Source: Drosophila miranda
Lineage: Eukaryota > Arthropoda > Insecta > Diptera > Drosophilidae
Assembly (NCBI RefSeq): GCF_003369915.1
Contig: NC_046676.1
Coordinates: 24,490,001 to 24,554,000, forward strand
Direction: 5' to 3'
Length of the DNA stretch: 64,000 nt
Each line of letters starts with the position of its first letter. Position 1 is the stretch's first letter. The notes beneath the pieces are model-generated. The model saw only the letters and a list, made by a program, of their open reading frames with translations, searched no databases and had not been told where the DNA came from. A program made the position numbers and the translations under genes. Below, piece after piece: positions 37,880 through 50,700 of this stretch.

Positions 37880-40352
37880 GCTGCTCATATATGCGTTTCA
37901 CAGCCAGAGTGAGTAATGTATTCGGGGTGTCATCTCTAAGCGCGATATCAGCTGTTACCCCGCTGCAGCAACCCAACAGACAAAACAAAATATTGGGGCG
38001 GAAAATTCACTTCTCACCCGTTTTCCTTGGCTGGAAAATGCCCCAACAAATGGCCACCAACCGCTGGCAGAGTCGTTTGTTGCGTGTTCTCGTAATGGCA
38101 ATCGCCGACCTCAAATTCAATCAAAATAGAATTTAAATCAAAAACTAAGGAACGAAATCTACATGTTTTGGTGCTGAATCCCAATTAAACCTAAGAAAAT
38201 CGTTCAAATTGAGTGCAATTAAGCAGGCATTAATTGTGATTGTGATTAAATAAGCAAGCAGAAATCAAAAGAAAGTGTTTCCCACATTCCAGGCGCCATA
38301 GGAAGAGCCGCCAAAGGAGTCTCCGTTTGAATGTAAGTAACTCCAAAAACCAATTCGATTTTGTGGTAAAACTTCACATCCCGTGCTGTATTCGGGTATT
38401 TCTGGGAAAAATCAATAGGCCAATTGCTTTCCTTCTCGAGAACTGCGCACGCATGTCCCGCAGGGTGGACCCGCCACCTGCCACTCCCACTGCTCGACGT
38501 CCTCCTGTTGCGGTCCAGCAGCTGTTGGTCCTCGCATCCGGCGTGGGCGTTCGGGCAGCTGCTGCTGCTGCTGCTGCCGCCCCATACTCCTCCACGTGGG
38601 CTAAAAATAAACCTCTTTTCTGTTATTTGCCAATTTCCTTAGCCCCAGCGAGCATATGGTCGCCCAGTCATCAGGGCGGAACGGAACGGGACACACATTT
38701 ATGTTGCCTGCCGCCAGGCGCATGGCCCCCCTTCCGTCCCCCATGAATACTTTGATACGAGTGCGGCTGCCTTATCGTAGTGCAAATTTGACCGACAACG
38801 ATTGACGTCAGGAATCGGAATCGGAGTTGGAAATTGAGTTAACAACACAGTCTATGGACATGGACTAACTGTATCCAAGGGCTGGGGTTGATGCGTTCGG
38901 GTTAGAGTCTTCAAATATTTGCTTAGTTCCCCAGAGTCCTCAAGTGGTGGTGCTTCTGCCGCTGGGAAACCTTTGACCTTTGTGAGGGAGAGGAGAGCAC
39001 AGACAGCCGCCACTCAACCTTCACCTTAATGCGACGCAAAAAGTCATTGCATGAGCCTTGACTTGAGCAGAACAATGGTTCTGGTTGGGCTGGATGCTTA
39101 CGCGGACTCGTACTCCTCCAAAGTCGTGTGACATGTGTGTGTGGGCGGACGTATGGTTTTTTCCTTTTTGCGCATCGCTTTATTGGTGGAAAAGCTACGC
39201 CCTGATTATGATGAGAATGATTATGCCTGGCCCTGCCCCTCACCAGCTCCAGGCGGACCACACTGGCCCACTCTGATTGCTAGATTAAGTGTGAAGTACG
39301 CTTATTGTTTGCTTTCATTGAAAAATATGATAGCCGGAAGAGGAGGTCCCTCCCGGCTTTCAGTCTTACTATCCTCAGGATAGTCCTTTCCCCTGGGTAG
39401 CAGCCAGCTTAAGGACCGCAGCTTAGAGAGGACTCTACTCTCTACACTCCAACCGCAACAAAAACAGGCTTCCAAAGTATCATCAATAAATAAGGGAAAA
39501 TACTTATTCCGAAAAAAAAACAGAAAGAGTGGACCGCTCCCCAGGCGTCGACCAAAAGGAGTACAAGGATGGGCGTGAGGTTGGAGGTTGGTTTGGGGGC
39601 CATGCAATAAACATAAATTTACGGTGAGCGCGCGCGACATTAAAACCGTTATAAAGAGGTAGAACCAAGAGTTTCCTCCCAGAGTGCTATCACCTGCTCA
39701 GAAAAATGGCTTCCCGGGCCGAGCTGGGGCAATTTTTCGTCCTGTATTATTAATTGTGTTAGCCAAAGAGGGGACTTGCGGTTTCCCAAAATGATTTATG
39801 TTTTGCTGGTGGCTGCACTTTTAAGTGCTCCCCAGTGGAGTTGCAGCTGCAGTGGCCTGGGAATGGGGCGTGGGGCGTGGCCCTCTGCCATTGCGGTCTA
39901 CTACTTCACGTGTGGTCAGGCGAGGTCCTGCTGCTATTCCATGTTTCCTATAAGTATGCCGCAAAAAGAGCTACAAATGGAAAATGCTTGCTAATAGTGC
40001 GACTATGCGGCACCGAAAGTTACAACATTCTCTGGCCCGAAGTGGGGGAGGGGCATTCCTGAAGCAAAAACAACAGTAAACAAACCTTGAAATTATGAGA
40101 AAAACCAAAGAAAATCGAATGAAAATGGTGAGTAGGGCAGAGAGTAGGCATGGCAGAATTTTTGCCTCCTGAAAGATGATTCACCATTTGGCTGGGGTGT
40201 TTCTTCCTTCCTGTTCCTTGCATTCTGCTCTTTGTATGTACAAATGTAGGTGCCCACTGCGGCTGGGACGCGACTGTTGTGCCACACACACACACGCACA
40301 CAGAGAAAAGCTTGGCACGAACATTTGCCCGAATGAGTCATCCGCTGGGTCA

Positions 40353-40400
<48 letters not shown>

Positions 40401-42600
40401 GTGTGTGTGTCTGTGCCTTTTTGCGTGGGGCAGGCTTTGCTTTCGTTCTGGCTCCTTCTTTTTGGCTCCTGCCCCTACTCCTCGCTCTGCTTTTACTGCC
40501 TGACGCTTGCCTTCTTGGCAATAATTTAACTAACAAAATCGCATTTCATTAATGTCCTAGACCTAATGGAGGCTCCGCCTCCAACCCAGACCGCCCACTG
40601 CTAAATTGTCGGAGCAGGAGACCCCACGTGTCTGCTGTCATTTGAAGAGTGCTCATTCCTTCCATTTTAAAAAGTTGACTGCAATGCAAGCACTCCCCAC
40701 ATTCAAGAATGACTCATCTTTCAGCTTTCAGTTTTAAAGTTCCACTCCATGGAGTGTGATATTTTAATTGGTCGCCAGATTCTGCCCAGACTGTCGCTGA
40801 ACTTCTGCTTCGATTCGAGGATGATGCAGCAGTAGCTCGAAAAAGGGAAATTGAAATGGTTTTTCTCTGCTCTCTGCTGCTCGTGAACTGTCAATGACAT
40901 TTGACAGCGGAAAGTCCTTTAAGCAGCGGCGAGGAAAATTGGAAATTGCGCAGCCAACAAAACAACGCGTTCAACGTCAACGACCCGCCTTCACTCCACC
41001 ACTCCACCACTCCTCGACTCTGCCCCTGCGTCCCACACACGCTCGATATTATTTGGGCTCCCTTCGGTCTGTGGGTGGGAGGGTCAGAGCTCCTCTTATT
41101 TCACATCCACCTGCCTCCAACCACTGGCTTTTCACACGCACTGTTGCCCAAAATAAAGCACACTCTGCGCAGTAATAGAAATGTGTACAGTGCCAGCCGT
41201 GTATATGTATGTACATACATTGCAAGAACGTGCATGCAGGAAAATCACCCGAATAAACTCTCTCTGCGTTGAGCACACACGATCGCTGCTGATTTTAAAC
41301 CACTCAAACTCTCCCTCTCTTGTGGCCTCCTTCGCTTAGCATATTGCTGCTAGTTTTCGTTTCGGGTGTTTCGGGTGTCGGTGGCTTCGGCGCGACGATG
41401 ATCGTATTGATTATGAGTAAAGCCGCAATAAGTAAACTCAACTCGTATGCTTTTGCTCATTTGCGATCGGCACCCGGAAACTGCTCCAAGATTGCCCTGA
41501 GCCGAAGGCCTATGGTAGCCAATTGTTAGCCAGAAACAGCCACAATCCGAAACAGTTTATATATACATATTGACCAAATGGACCTAGTAGAGACCTATGC
41601 ACTCGTAGCAGTAGTCTTAAGACTCATAGATACTATAACTATCTGATAGGATTACCCAGACAGATTACCTGTGTAGACTGGAATCTTTATAGGCCGGTAG
41701 TATTTTATCAAGTCATGCTCTTGGTAAGTACAGGAAAATACGAAAAATTGAACAAGGAACCTCTTTGATATTAGGATAAGTGAAAAAAAGGCGAAAAAGT
41801 CAGAGGTTATGCGTTTCCAATGGTTTTTGACTTTAAAGCCAAGACTCAATTGAGTTATGACTATAAAAAACTATTAATAAAGAATTCTTATCCTATCGAA
41901 TTCTCTGACTTTTCCTCATTAACAATTCCCTAGAGTTCTTTAACTTGGTAGGGGGCACTCTTTAAATGGACATACTTATTCAAAAGACTTGCACAGGACA
42001 TACATATAGCCGCCACCAGTATAAGATTGTCCTGGAAATCTCCTTTCCCTCCATGGCTCTCCTTAGCGCTACTCCCTTGTCAGCGACAGCGACAGCGTCA
42101 GCGTCAGATTTCAATGTCAATGCAATTACGGGCGGGGGTGGAGGTGGAGAAGCACACAAATGAAACTACCAGTAACATAAAAAAGTCAGAGACAGAGCTA
42201 GCGCTCGTTCTGTGCTGTTCTGTGCTGTGCGTCAGGCAACCACTCGAGAGGAGACGACGCCAGGCGGTGGGAAATCAATAGGAAAAGTGGGAAAAGCGAG
42301 AAAAGCACCACACATCCACATACACAATTCACAATTCATTTTACGTCATCAGGCAGAAGCCACTCTGCCAGCAGTTTCAGTGGCAAGGGGCAGTGGCAGT
42401 AGCAGCAGCGACAGCGGAATGGCTCATAATAAGATCAAACAAACAGTGGCGGCCGGCGGTGTGTGTGACAGTGGTGGGAAGAGGCAGAGTGCGCACCTGC
42501 TTTATTAATGAAATTCTTGATGCTAAACGATGACGGGCCCACTGTCTCTTTATAAAATTTATCAAATTATTGGCATACCCATATAGTAAGAGTACGAGTA
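37880..42600. other. Intergenic region right of Sod2
   Basis: No protein gene is supported. A stretch at 38170-38330 is A-rich and ends GAAT|GTAAGT at 38333, with a TTCCAG acceptor-like site at 38292, so a non-coding exon of a plus-strand gene is possible. A (GA)n then (GT)n tract occupies 40357-40411. The 139-codon open frame near 38327 was rejected because its start overlaps that donor-like site and it consists of low-complexity Ala/Pro. Nothing else was recognised. Confidence 0.4.
40357..40411. repeat. (GA)n-(GT)n compound microsatellite
   Basis: About 20 GA units followed by TAT and about six GT units. Confidence 0.9.
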
Positions 42601-43159
42601 CATCTTGCCCCCAGCTACTGCTCGGGGTCGGGCCTGCTCAGGGCGCATGCGCCCGGCTAGAGGGCTGGTCGAAGCAGCAGCAGCAGCAGCAGTAGTCCTG
42701 GCAGCAGTCAGCTCTCGACCCGACTCGGATTCACTGTGTCGTCTACCCTCAAAGGGTGCAGTTCGTTCTGGTCTCGATTTGATTCGTGTGACTCGTGCGC
42801 GTGCCACAGTTCTGGCCTGTCCATCGATTTTGTGCAGAAAATAAAAAGAAAAGGCAGAAATTTTTTTCTTTCCCCAGTGAGATACGCTTCGAAAAATACC
42901 CCCAAGAGAAAGCTCAAACCGCAGCCAAGTAAAGCAAAATCCACCATCAAATTATCAAACAAAAGAAATATCCAAATCATAACCCAAAGACCCAAACGAA
43001 GTGCAAAATTTTCTCTGTTATACAGAAAGCCAGACCCCCCCTCTCGCGTATATATGTATACACATACGAATGTACATATATATACCTAATATATATCCAT
43101 CGAATATATATACCAATCTATAACTGAGTAAAGAAGGGAAAAATAAGAAAACTACGCGA

Positions 43160-43384
43160 ATGTGCGCTTTTGGTTACTTATTGTTTTTCGCCCTATTGCT
43201 AACGACAATTCTGGTGCTGTCCATCATATTTGCCACGACCTCAAAGCGATCCATGTTGGACAGCTTTATCCTCGTATTTAATTACACACAAGAACAACAA
43301 CAACAACCACTACAACAACAACAACAACTACCACAACAACAACAAGAGGACTATCTGGAACAGCCACAAATGTTCCTGAAATAG
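43160..43384 (+). CDS. Possible single-pass membrane micropeptide, 74 residues, polyQ tail
   Basis: Not a recognised family. The frame begins MCAFGYLLFFALLLTTILVL; residues 5-25 form one strong hydrophobic helix followed by a basic turn (TTSKR), as in type I/III membrane micropeptides. The rest is a short amphipathic stretch (MLDSFILVFNYTQ) and a Gln-rich tail (blocks of three to five Q separated by P or L), ending QPQMFLK. Upstream 42875-43159 looks like an A-rich fly 5' UTR, with an acceptor-like TTTCTTTCCCCAG just before it. AATAAA occurs at 43407-43412, only 23 bp past the stop, so a complete short transcript is plausible. Against it, the CAA repeats could extend a chance frame and the start context (ACGCGAATG) is only fair. 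It could alternatively be an upstream frame on a leader exon of unc-104. Confidence 0.45.
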   Translation: MCAFGYLLFFALLLTTILVLSIIFATTSKRSMLDSFILVFNYTQEQQQQPLQQQQQLPQQQQEDYLEQPQMFLK

Positions 43385-43414
43385 AAATTTTTTTGAGTTT
43401 TTGAATAATAAATA

Positions 43415-44273
43415 AGTCTTAGGGCAGACCAAAAAAAAGGGAAAAATCAATTGGTAAATGCTTCAAAAAATATCTTTGCAAAATTTCATCGATTCGAAAA
43501 TCTCAAGACATTTTTCATCAGTTTAATTTTTTTAATATAATTTTGATTTAGTTTTCTCTTTTTTTTTCATCTTAACCATTGGCTACAGTGGCCTCCAGAA
43601 TGATGTGCTTAGCCTCGCTTCTGTGTAGAGTCCGTGGGTGGATGGATGGATGGAGAGTGTAGAGATTTGTCCGCTCTATGTCCGCGGCGAAGGCAACATG
43701 AAAATTTATTAATAAAGGTCAAGACGAGCTGAGCGAAGGATATGCTGTGTGTCCATGGAAATGCCTTGCCTTGACTTGCCCCCCCGGGAAACCATAAAAA
43801 AACCACTCCAATAAAAGCGAAGGATTCTTTTTGTCGTTTGCCTTGGCTGTTTCCTTGTCTCGCGAGTGGAACCTTCCATGAGCACGAAACAAGTTCAAGT
43901 TGAAGGACCCTTTCGCTTGTGTGGAAATGGATTCAGGGGAAAGTTATTATTAAATATCATCTACCAAGTTTTTTCTTTTCCTCTAGCCACGTTTTATATT
44001 GTCTATGATTTCCCTCAGTCTGCATATCATGGAAAATATTATACTCAAACATTACACAAATATTTAGCATGTTCCTCTCTCTCTCTCTCTTTGCCTCTAT
44101 CTCTGCCTAACACTCTCCAATTTCTTGCACTGCTTGAGGCGTCTGCGCAGGGGCTTCTCTGGAGACTTTTTCCTCAATCCTGCTGCAGACTGTTGCATGT
44201 TTGCTGTGACAGATCCATCAAAACACACATAAACAAAAGTATTTTGCTCAGGTAAACAACAAGAGAGAACCTG

Positions 44274-44309
<36 letters not shown>

Positions 44310-45426
44310 TGAGAGTTGCGCACTAGAGAACCATGCGAGAATCATTGGAAGTGCCCCCAAAGCTTAGGTCTCAACCAGACTGTCTCCATATTTCAGGACT
44401 CGACTGTGCACAAGTATAAAAATTTCCTTGTTCGACGAGAAACAACAAATAAAACAGTTGTTAAAAAATACAGTGCACTACTTTGTGTGAACCAAAAATC
44501 ATTAATAAAAATATAAGAAATATAAAAACATTCCATTGATAAACATTTACGAAAAATACAAAAGTGAAGCGAATACATTATTGTAATATGTGCAACTCAA
44601 GGGAGATCTTCCTTCAGTAAGCCAGAAACTAATTGGCTGTTGCTTAAAGGTAAATGGAACTAAAGATTCCTATTGAAAATTCCTATATAAAACATGAGGG
44701 GTGTGATTGCCTTTTCTGTTCTTTGCTTTTTTGCTTTTGAGTTTGCATTTGCCTGTGTGTTTTTTTGTTGCTTGGATGACTCATTCGAGTGGCCGACACA
44801 TATTGTGTAACATATACATACATATTGTGGAATGTTCTCCACCACCTCTTCTTCGAGTGTGTGTGTGTTAGAGAAACTACAAGTCCAAGGGGGTGGTAAA
44901 ACTATTTACAAGAATTCAAAGTTCAATAAAAGTACGAATAACTTGAAGGAAGGCTGCCATCTCTTGGAATTAAAGAATACGAAAGAAAGATACATATAGA
45001 AAGCATAGAAAAGTTTATATAACGGTATCCCGGACTAAAAATTGTATTCTTTATTATGGTTACGGTCTTCCCCTTGTTTTTTTTCCTTGGTGCTTGAAAT
45101 CCCTTTCACACCCCCAAAGAACTTCTACGCCCACCCAGAAACTCACAATCACACGAGTACCGTCTCTAATTCGAATTTCCCTGGCGACTTGCCCTGGAAA
45201 TGACTCATAGCTGAAGCTTCGACCACAGAAAATACTCGTACTACTATCCACTACACACAGTTGAGGCAATTATAAAACGCCAGCACTCCACATACGGGGG
45301 CGAGGTCGGGGCTTGGGCCCTCCTGGGACTTGTATGTGGTTTATAATATCGTATTTCGTACCCTTCCACTCCAGTTAACCGCAGAAACCAGGACACGAGA
45401 CACTCCAGCGAGACACAGAGCCAAAG
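43415..45426. other. unc-104 upstream region
   Basis: No gene recognised. It contains a (CT)n tract near 44073-44092 and a (GA)n tract at 44285-44309. At the right end, CCGCAG ending at 45384 resembles a 3' splice site about 40 bp before the unc-104 start codon, so the unc-104 5' UTR probably begins in an exon further left. Confidence 0.45.
44285..44309. repeat. (GA)n microsatellite
   Basis: About 12 GA units. Confidence 0.9.
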
Positions 45427-47713
45427 ATGTCGTCGGTTAAGGTGGCGGTGCGAGTGCGCCCCTTCAACTCGCGCGAAATAGGCAGGGAGTCGAAATGCAT
45501 CATCGAGATGACCGGGGCCACCACGGGTAAGACCCACACAACAGACACACCACCACAGACTCTCATCCTTGTGATTCTTTTGCAGCCATAACCAATCCGA
45601 AGGTGCCGCCCAACACTAGTGAGGCGGTGAAGCGCTTCAACTTTGACTACTCCTATTGGTCCCATGATGTAAGTCGATGTCCGGACAGGAGAGCCATATA
45701 TAATCCTCCCTCGTTTCCATTTGCAGCCACGCGATTCGGACTTCTCCACACAAACGATGGTCTACAAGGACATTGGCGAGGAGATGCTGCAGCACTCCTT
45801 CGATGGCTACAACGTGTGCATCTTTGCCTACGGCCAGACCGGTGCCGGCAAGTCCTACACCATGATGGGCAGGCAGGAGGAGCAGCAGGAGGGCATCATT
45901 CCCATGATTTGCCAGGATCTCTTCACTCGCATACACGATACCGAAACCGATGAGCTCAAGTATTCAGTAAGTCGAGAATCCATCGAGAAGTGTCCATAGG
46001 ATAGTATAGCAGTAATACAACAATCGAAATCTTAGGTTGAGGTCTCTTACATGGAGATCTATTGCGAGCGGGTGCGGGATCTGCTGAATCCCAAGAACAA
46101 GGGTAATTTGCGGGTGCGCGAGCATCCATTGCTGGGTCCCTATGTCGAGGACCTGTCCAAGCTGGCAGTCACCGACTACCAGGACATACACGACCTCATC
46201 GATGAGGGCAACAAGGCACGGTATGTATCTGTGGATGAGTTCTGCTGTGATTTCCCCCTATATCCCCTCTCTTTACCGATCTTTAGAACTGTGGCCGCCA
46301 CCAACATGAACGAGACGAGCTCTCGCTCCCATGCCGTATTCACCATCTTCTTTACACAGCGTCGCCACGACACGATGACCGACCTGACCACCGAGAAGGT
46401 CTCCAAGATCAGCCTGGTGGATCTGGCCGGCTCCGAGCGAGCCGATTCGACTGGTGCGAAGGGCACCCGCTTGAAGGAGGGAGCCAACATCAACAAATCC
46501 CTGACCACCCTGGGAAAAGTCATCTCCGCTCTGGCGGAAGTCGTAAGTTTCTAGGATCTAAGATCTAGTATATATTCCTGACAAAAACGAATGCTCTATT
46601 CCTTGCTCTCTCCATTAATCGCTGCCTTGTGGCTTCCCAGTCTGTAAGTCATCCAGATTTGGTAGATCCCAAGCCCCCATCTGACACCTGAATCCCGTTG
46701 CAGGCATCCAAGAAGAAACACAACAAGAAGGCCGACTTTATACCCTACCGCGACTCGGCCCTGACTTGGTTGCTGCGCGAGAATCTGGGAGGAAACTCGA
46801 AGACGGCCATGATAGCGGCCATCTCACCGGCGGACATAAACTATGACGAAACCTTAAGCACACTGCGGTAAGCAATCCCCCATCCCCATATAAGTAGAGC
46901 CCCGTGATGATGTCAATAATGAAACCCATAGGTATGCGGATCGGGCCAAGCAGATCGTGTGCAAGGCTGTGGTCAACGAGGATGCCAATGCGAAGCTTAT
47001 CCGCGAACTTAAGGAGGAGATACAGAAGCTGCGCGATCTCCTGAAGGCCGAAGGCATCGAAGTGCAGGAAGGTAAGCATTCCCAGCAGATCCTTAACTTA
47101 GAATACCTTCGACTAGGCCTAAACATAAGCCCCTAACACACACCCACACAACACACAGACATTCTCATGTAACCCGAAATTACTACATACAAGTACATGC
47201 AACAAGAATATGTACAAAGAAACGCTATCCAATCCTAAGTTAGCCGTAGTCGTTAAACCCTTCTAAAACCAACTTAGAAACCAAACAACAACCCAACCTA
47301 TTTCGTTTAGGACCCGATGGCAAGGTGGTGTGCGAGAAGCGCGATTCGAATAGTAAGTAGAGCCTACAATCTCTCAGCGCTAAAAAACCAACAAAAAACA
47401 ATAAGCAAAAGCCAAACGGCTTCACATGCAAAATGTTATCCAAAGTATCCAAATGGATATGTACAGTGCGTTTCCAAGCCTAAGGACAACCAAAGAATAG
47501 CTAAGGAATATAAGCTAAGAAAGTGTCAATAAAAAGTACCCTACAGTGTCGAAACGCACTGTGCATGGCCAGATATCGTAAAAACATGTGTATGTGTACT
47601 ACGTCTGTAATGTGCTGCTGTATCGTATCTAAAGCTTCTAAACAAATTGCTTCAGGACATATACATATATCCCATACGATAATCACCAACAAGTCCTCCT
47701 TAAGTTGCCTTTT

Positions 47714-47744
<31 letters not shown>

Positions 47745-50700
47745 GAATAACCAGCTTCTGAGCGGCAGAGTCTCCTGTCCAGGCCAGAGCTCCGCAAGGA
47801 TCCTTGGCTGGTCGGGAGGGAACTCCTCGCCATCATATTTTATATGGACTTTTCCTTTGTGTTGCCCTGAAAACAGAAGAGTGACAGGCCCAGACTCCTT
47901 GCAGTCCTGGCAGTCCTTTAGGGCTAGACGTGGACATGCCAGAGTGTTAGGCCATCCTCCCCCAATCGGCAATTGCTTTTTTTCCCGTATCTAACTTCAA
48001 TATTTATCCAATGTATCTGTTTCTATATGTATTCCATATTTTGGTGCCGATTTCTAAATGAGAAGAAATCGCTCTAATGTTATCATAGCACGCTTATCAC
48101 TGCGCTTGTGGCGTTCTTAAGTCTGAGTCAGAGGTTCCTCCCAGCTAATTACCGTTCCAATTCTTGCAGAGGATGAGCTGAACAAGTCGACGACGGGTAT
48201 CAAGTCGCCCTCGAAGTCTCGTAATCGCAATGGCTCCACCACGGAAATGGCCGTGGATCAGCTGCAGGCCAGCGAGAAGCTCATCGCAGGTGAGTAGTCA
48301 TCCACTCGATTCCACAGGAAGGCAGGACTGATCACTCCAATCCTCTGCCATCTTCTGCAGAACTCAATGAAACCTGGGAGGAGAAGCTGAAGCGCACCGA
48401 GGAGATACGCCTGCAGCGCGAGGCGGTCTTTGCCGAGATGGGGGTGGCCGTCAAGGAGGATGGCATCACCGTGGGTGTGTTCTCGCCCAAGAAGACGCCG
48501 CATCTGGTGAACCTGAACGAGGACCCCAATCTGTCCGAGTGTCTGCTGTACTACATCAAGGATGGGCTAACCCGCCTGGGCACCCACGAGGCCAATGTGC
48601 CGCAGGACATCCAGCTGTCGGGGTCGCACATCCTCAAGGAGCACTGCACCTTCGAGAACCGGAACAGCACCGTGACCCTGCTGCCCCACAAGGATGCCAT
48701 CATCTTTGTGAACGGACGCCAGCTGGTTGAACCGGAGGTGCTGAAGACCGGCTCGCGTGTCATCCTGGGCAAGAATCACGTTTTCCGCTTCACCAATCCG
48801 GAGCAGGCTCGCGAGCTGCGCGAAAAGATCACCGAAAACGAGGCCGAGAACGAGGTGGAGAAGGCCGACGCCCCGCAGGTCGACTGGAACTTTGCCCAGT
48901 GCGAGCTGCTCGAGAAGCAGGGCATCGACCTGAAGGCCGAGATGAAGAAGCGGCTAGACAATCTCGAGGAGCAGTACAAGCGCGAGAAAATGCAGGCCGA
49001 CCAGCAGTTTGAGGAGCAGCGCAAGACCTACGAGGCCCGCATCGATGCTCTGCAGAAGCAGGTCGAGGAGCAGTCCATGACCATGTCCATGTACAGCAGC
49101 TACTCTCCAGAGGATTTCCACCAAGAGGAGGACGTCTACAGTGAGTGAACCACACGCATATTATGTGGCTAAACTTCAGCTTTTATCCCGGTTCTATCGA
49201 TAGACAATCCCATGTACGAGTCCTGCTGGACAGCCCGCGAGGCTGGACTGGCGGCCTGGGCCTTCCGCAAGTGGCGCTACCATCAGTTTACCTCGCTGCG
49301 CGATGACCTCTGGGGCAATGCCATATTCCTCAAGGAGGCCAATGCCATTTCCGTTGAGCTAAAGAAGAAGGTTCGTACCCCACCTGTCTTTAGAGATTAA
49401 TGTTATCTTTAATGCCTTTGCTCTTTGTTGTTTCAGGTGCAATTCCAGTTCACCCTTTTGACCGACACCCTGTACTCCCCCCTGCCACCCGAGCTGGCCT
49501 CGAGTGTGGCACCGCTCCAGCAGGAGGACGAGTTCGGAGCCCCGCCCGTGTCCAAGACCCTGGTGGCCGTAGAAGTCACGGACACCAAAAACGGAGCCAC
49601 TCACTACTGGTCGCTGGAGAAGCTCCGGTAAGCCGGTCCCTCCAAAGGAGCCACTGCCACTCCTGCTCCTCCTCACACTCATTCGTTCTCTGCACTTTCG
49701 TTCGAAGTTGAAGCTGGCTTTTGATTTTTTGGTTTACCTTTACATTCCGTTTGGTTTGTTTTCATTTCTGGTACGTGCATGGTGGTTGTAGTTCATGGAT
49801 TCGAAGTTTCTGTCAAAGTGCTCTAGAACATTTTCAAATGATTTCTTACAAACGATTGTCTCGCGAAGATCACCGCCACCATTTACGCCTTAACCCTCAT
49901 CGTCATCTCAAAATAAAAAGCCCCCAGGCCTTGAACAAATGTTGATTTGTACTTTTTCGGTTCTCTTACAAACCAACCCGAAACCCAATCCAAAACGAAC
50001 CCGAAACCATTTTAAATCCCAACCAAAAATCCTGGATCATTTTGACCTTATCCAAGATATCGCCTCGAACTGATGCGACAGATATACAATGTCGAGAGCC
50101 CGCCATCATCCATGCTATTCGATACGTCCCGAATCGAGGCCTATAGCGGACCACAACCAGACGGCCACTGCCAAGGCCACGGCCAGACTCAGCTGCTGCT
50201 GCAAGTGGAGCCCAATCCACAGCCCCTCGAAGCCGTGAAAAGAGCCAGCGAAAGAGCCTCACCAGCACGTCTGACATTGGCCAATCTGATACCTTCTAGG
50301 TTTGCTTGGAGCATCTGTTTTTCTGCTTTTTTTTTCTGTTTGCACCCGGTACTCGAAATGGTAATCTCTTTGAGTATCAGGATTGCCCGTCCGTCTATAG
50401 CTTTCTTAAATGTTTTCTGTACAGTTTGTATCCTTAGTTGTAGATTTGTGCCTGTGTAAGTGCCACTGCATGGCTTTCCATATTGCTTGGCCAATCGCCT
50501 ACTTCTCTCTCTATCTGCACCCCCCTTTTCCACAGCAAGTGTTAGCCTGATACTCGTATGTCCTTGCCATCCCGAGAGTAGTTCTCATTTTGGGGATTCG
50601 TTTCTCCCTTTTGCAGACAACGCCTGGAGCTGATGCGCGAGATGTACCACAACGAGGCGGAGATGAGTCCCACCTCGCCGGACTACAACGTGGAGAGTCT

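Noticed and set aside
38327-38746. 139-codon plus-strand frame
   Set aside because: Begins at a non-ATG codon on a donor-like site and is mostly low-complexity Ala/Pro.
39791-39994. Signal-peptide-like frame MIYVLLVAALLSAPQWSCSC
   Set aside because: The remainder is not peptide-like, and no TATA box or poly(A) signal is near. Treated as chance.
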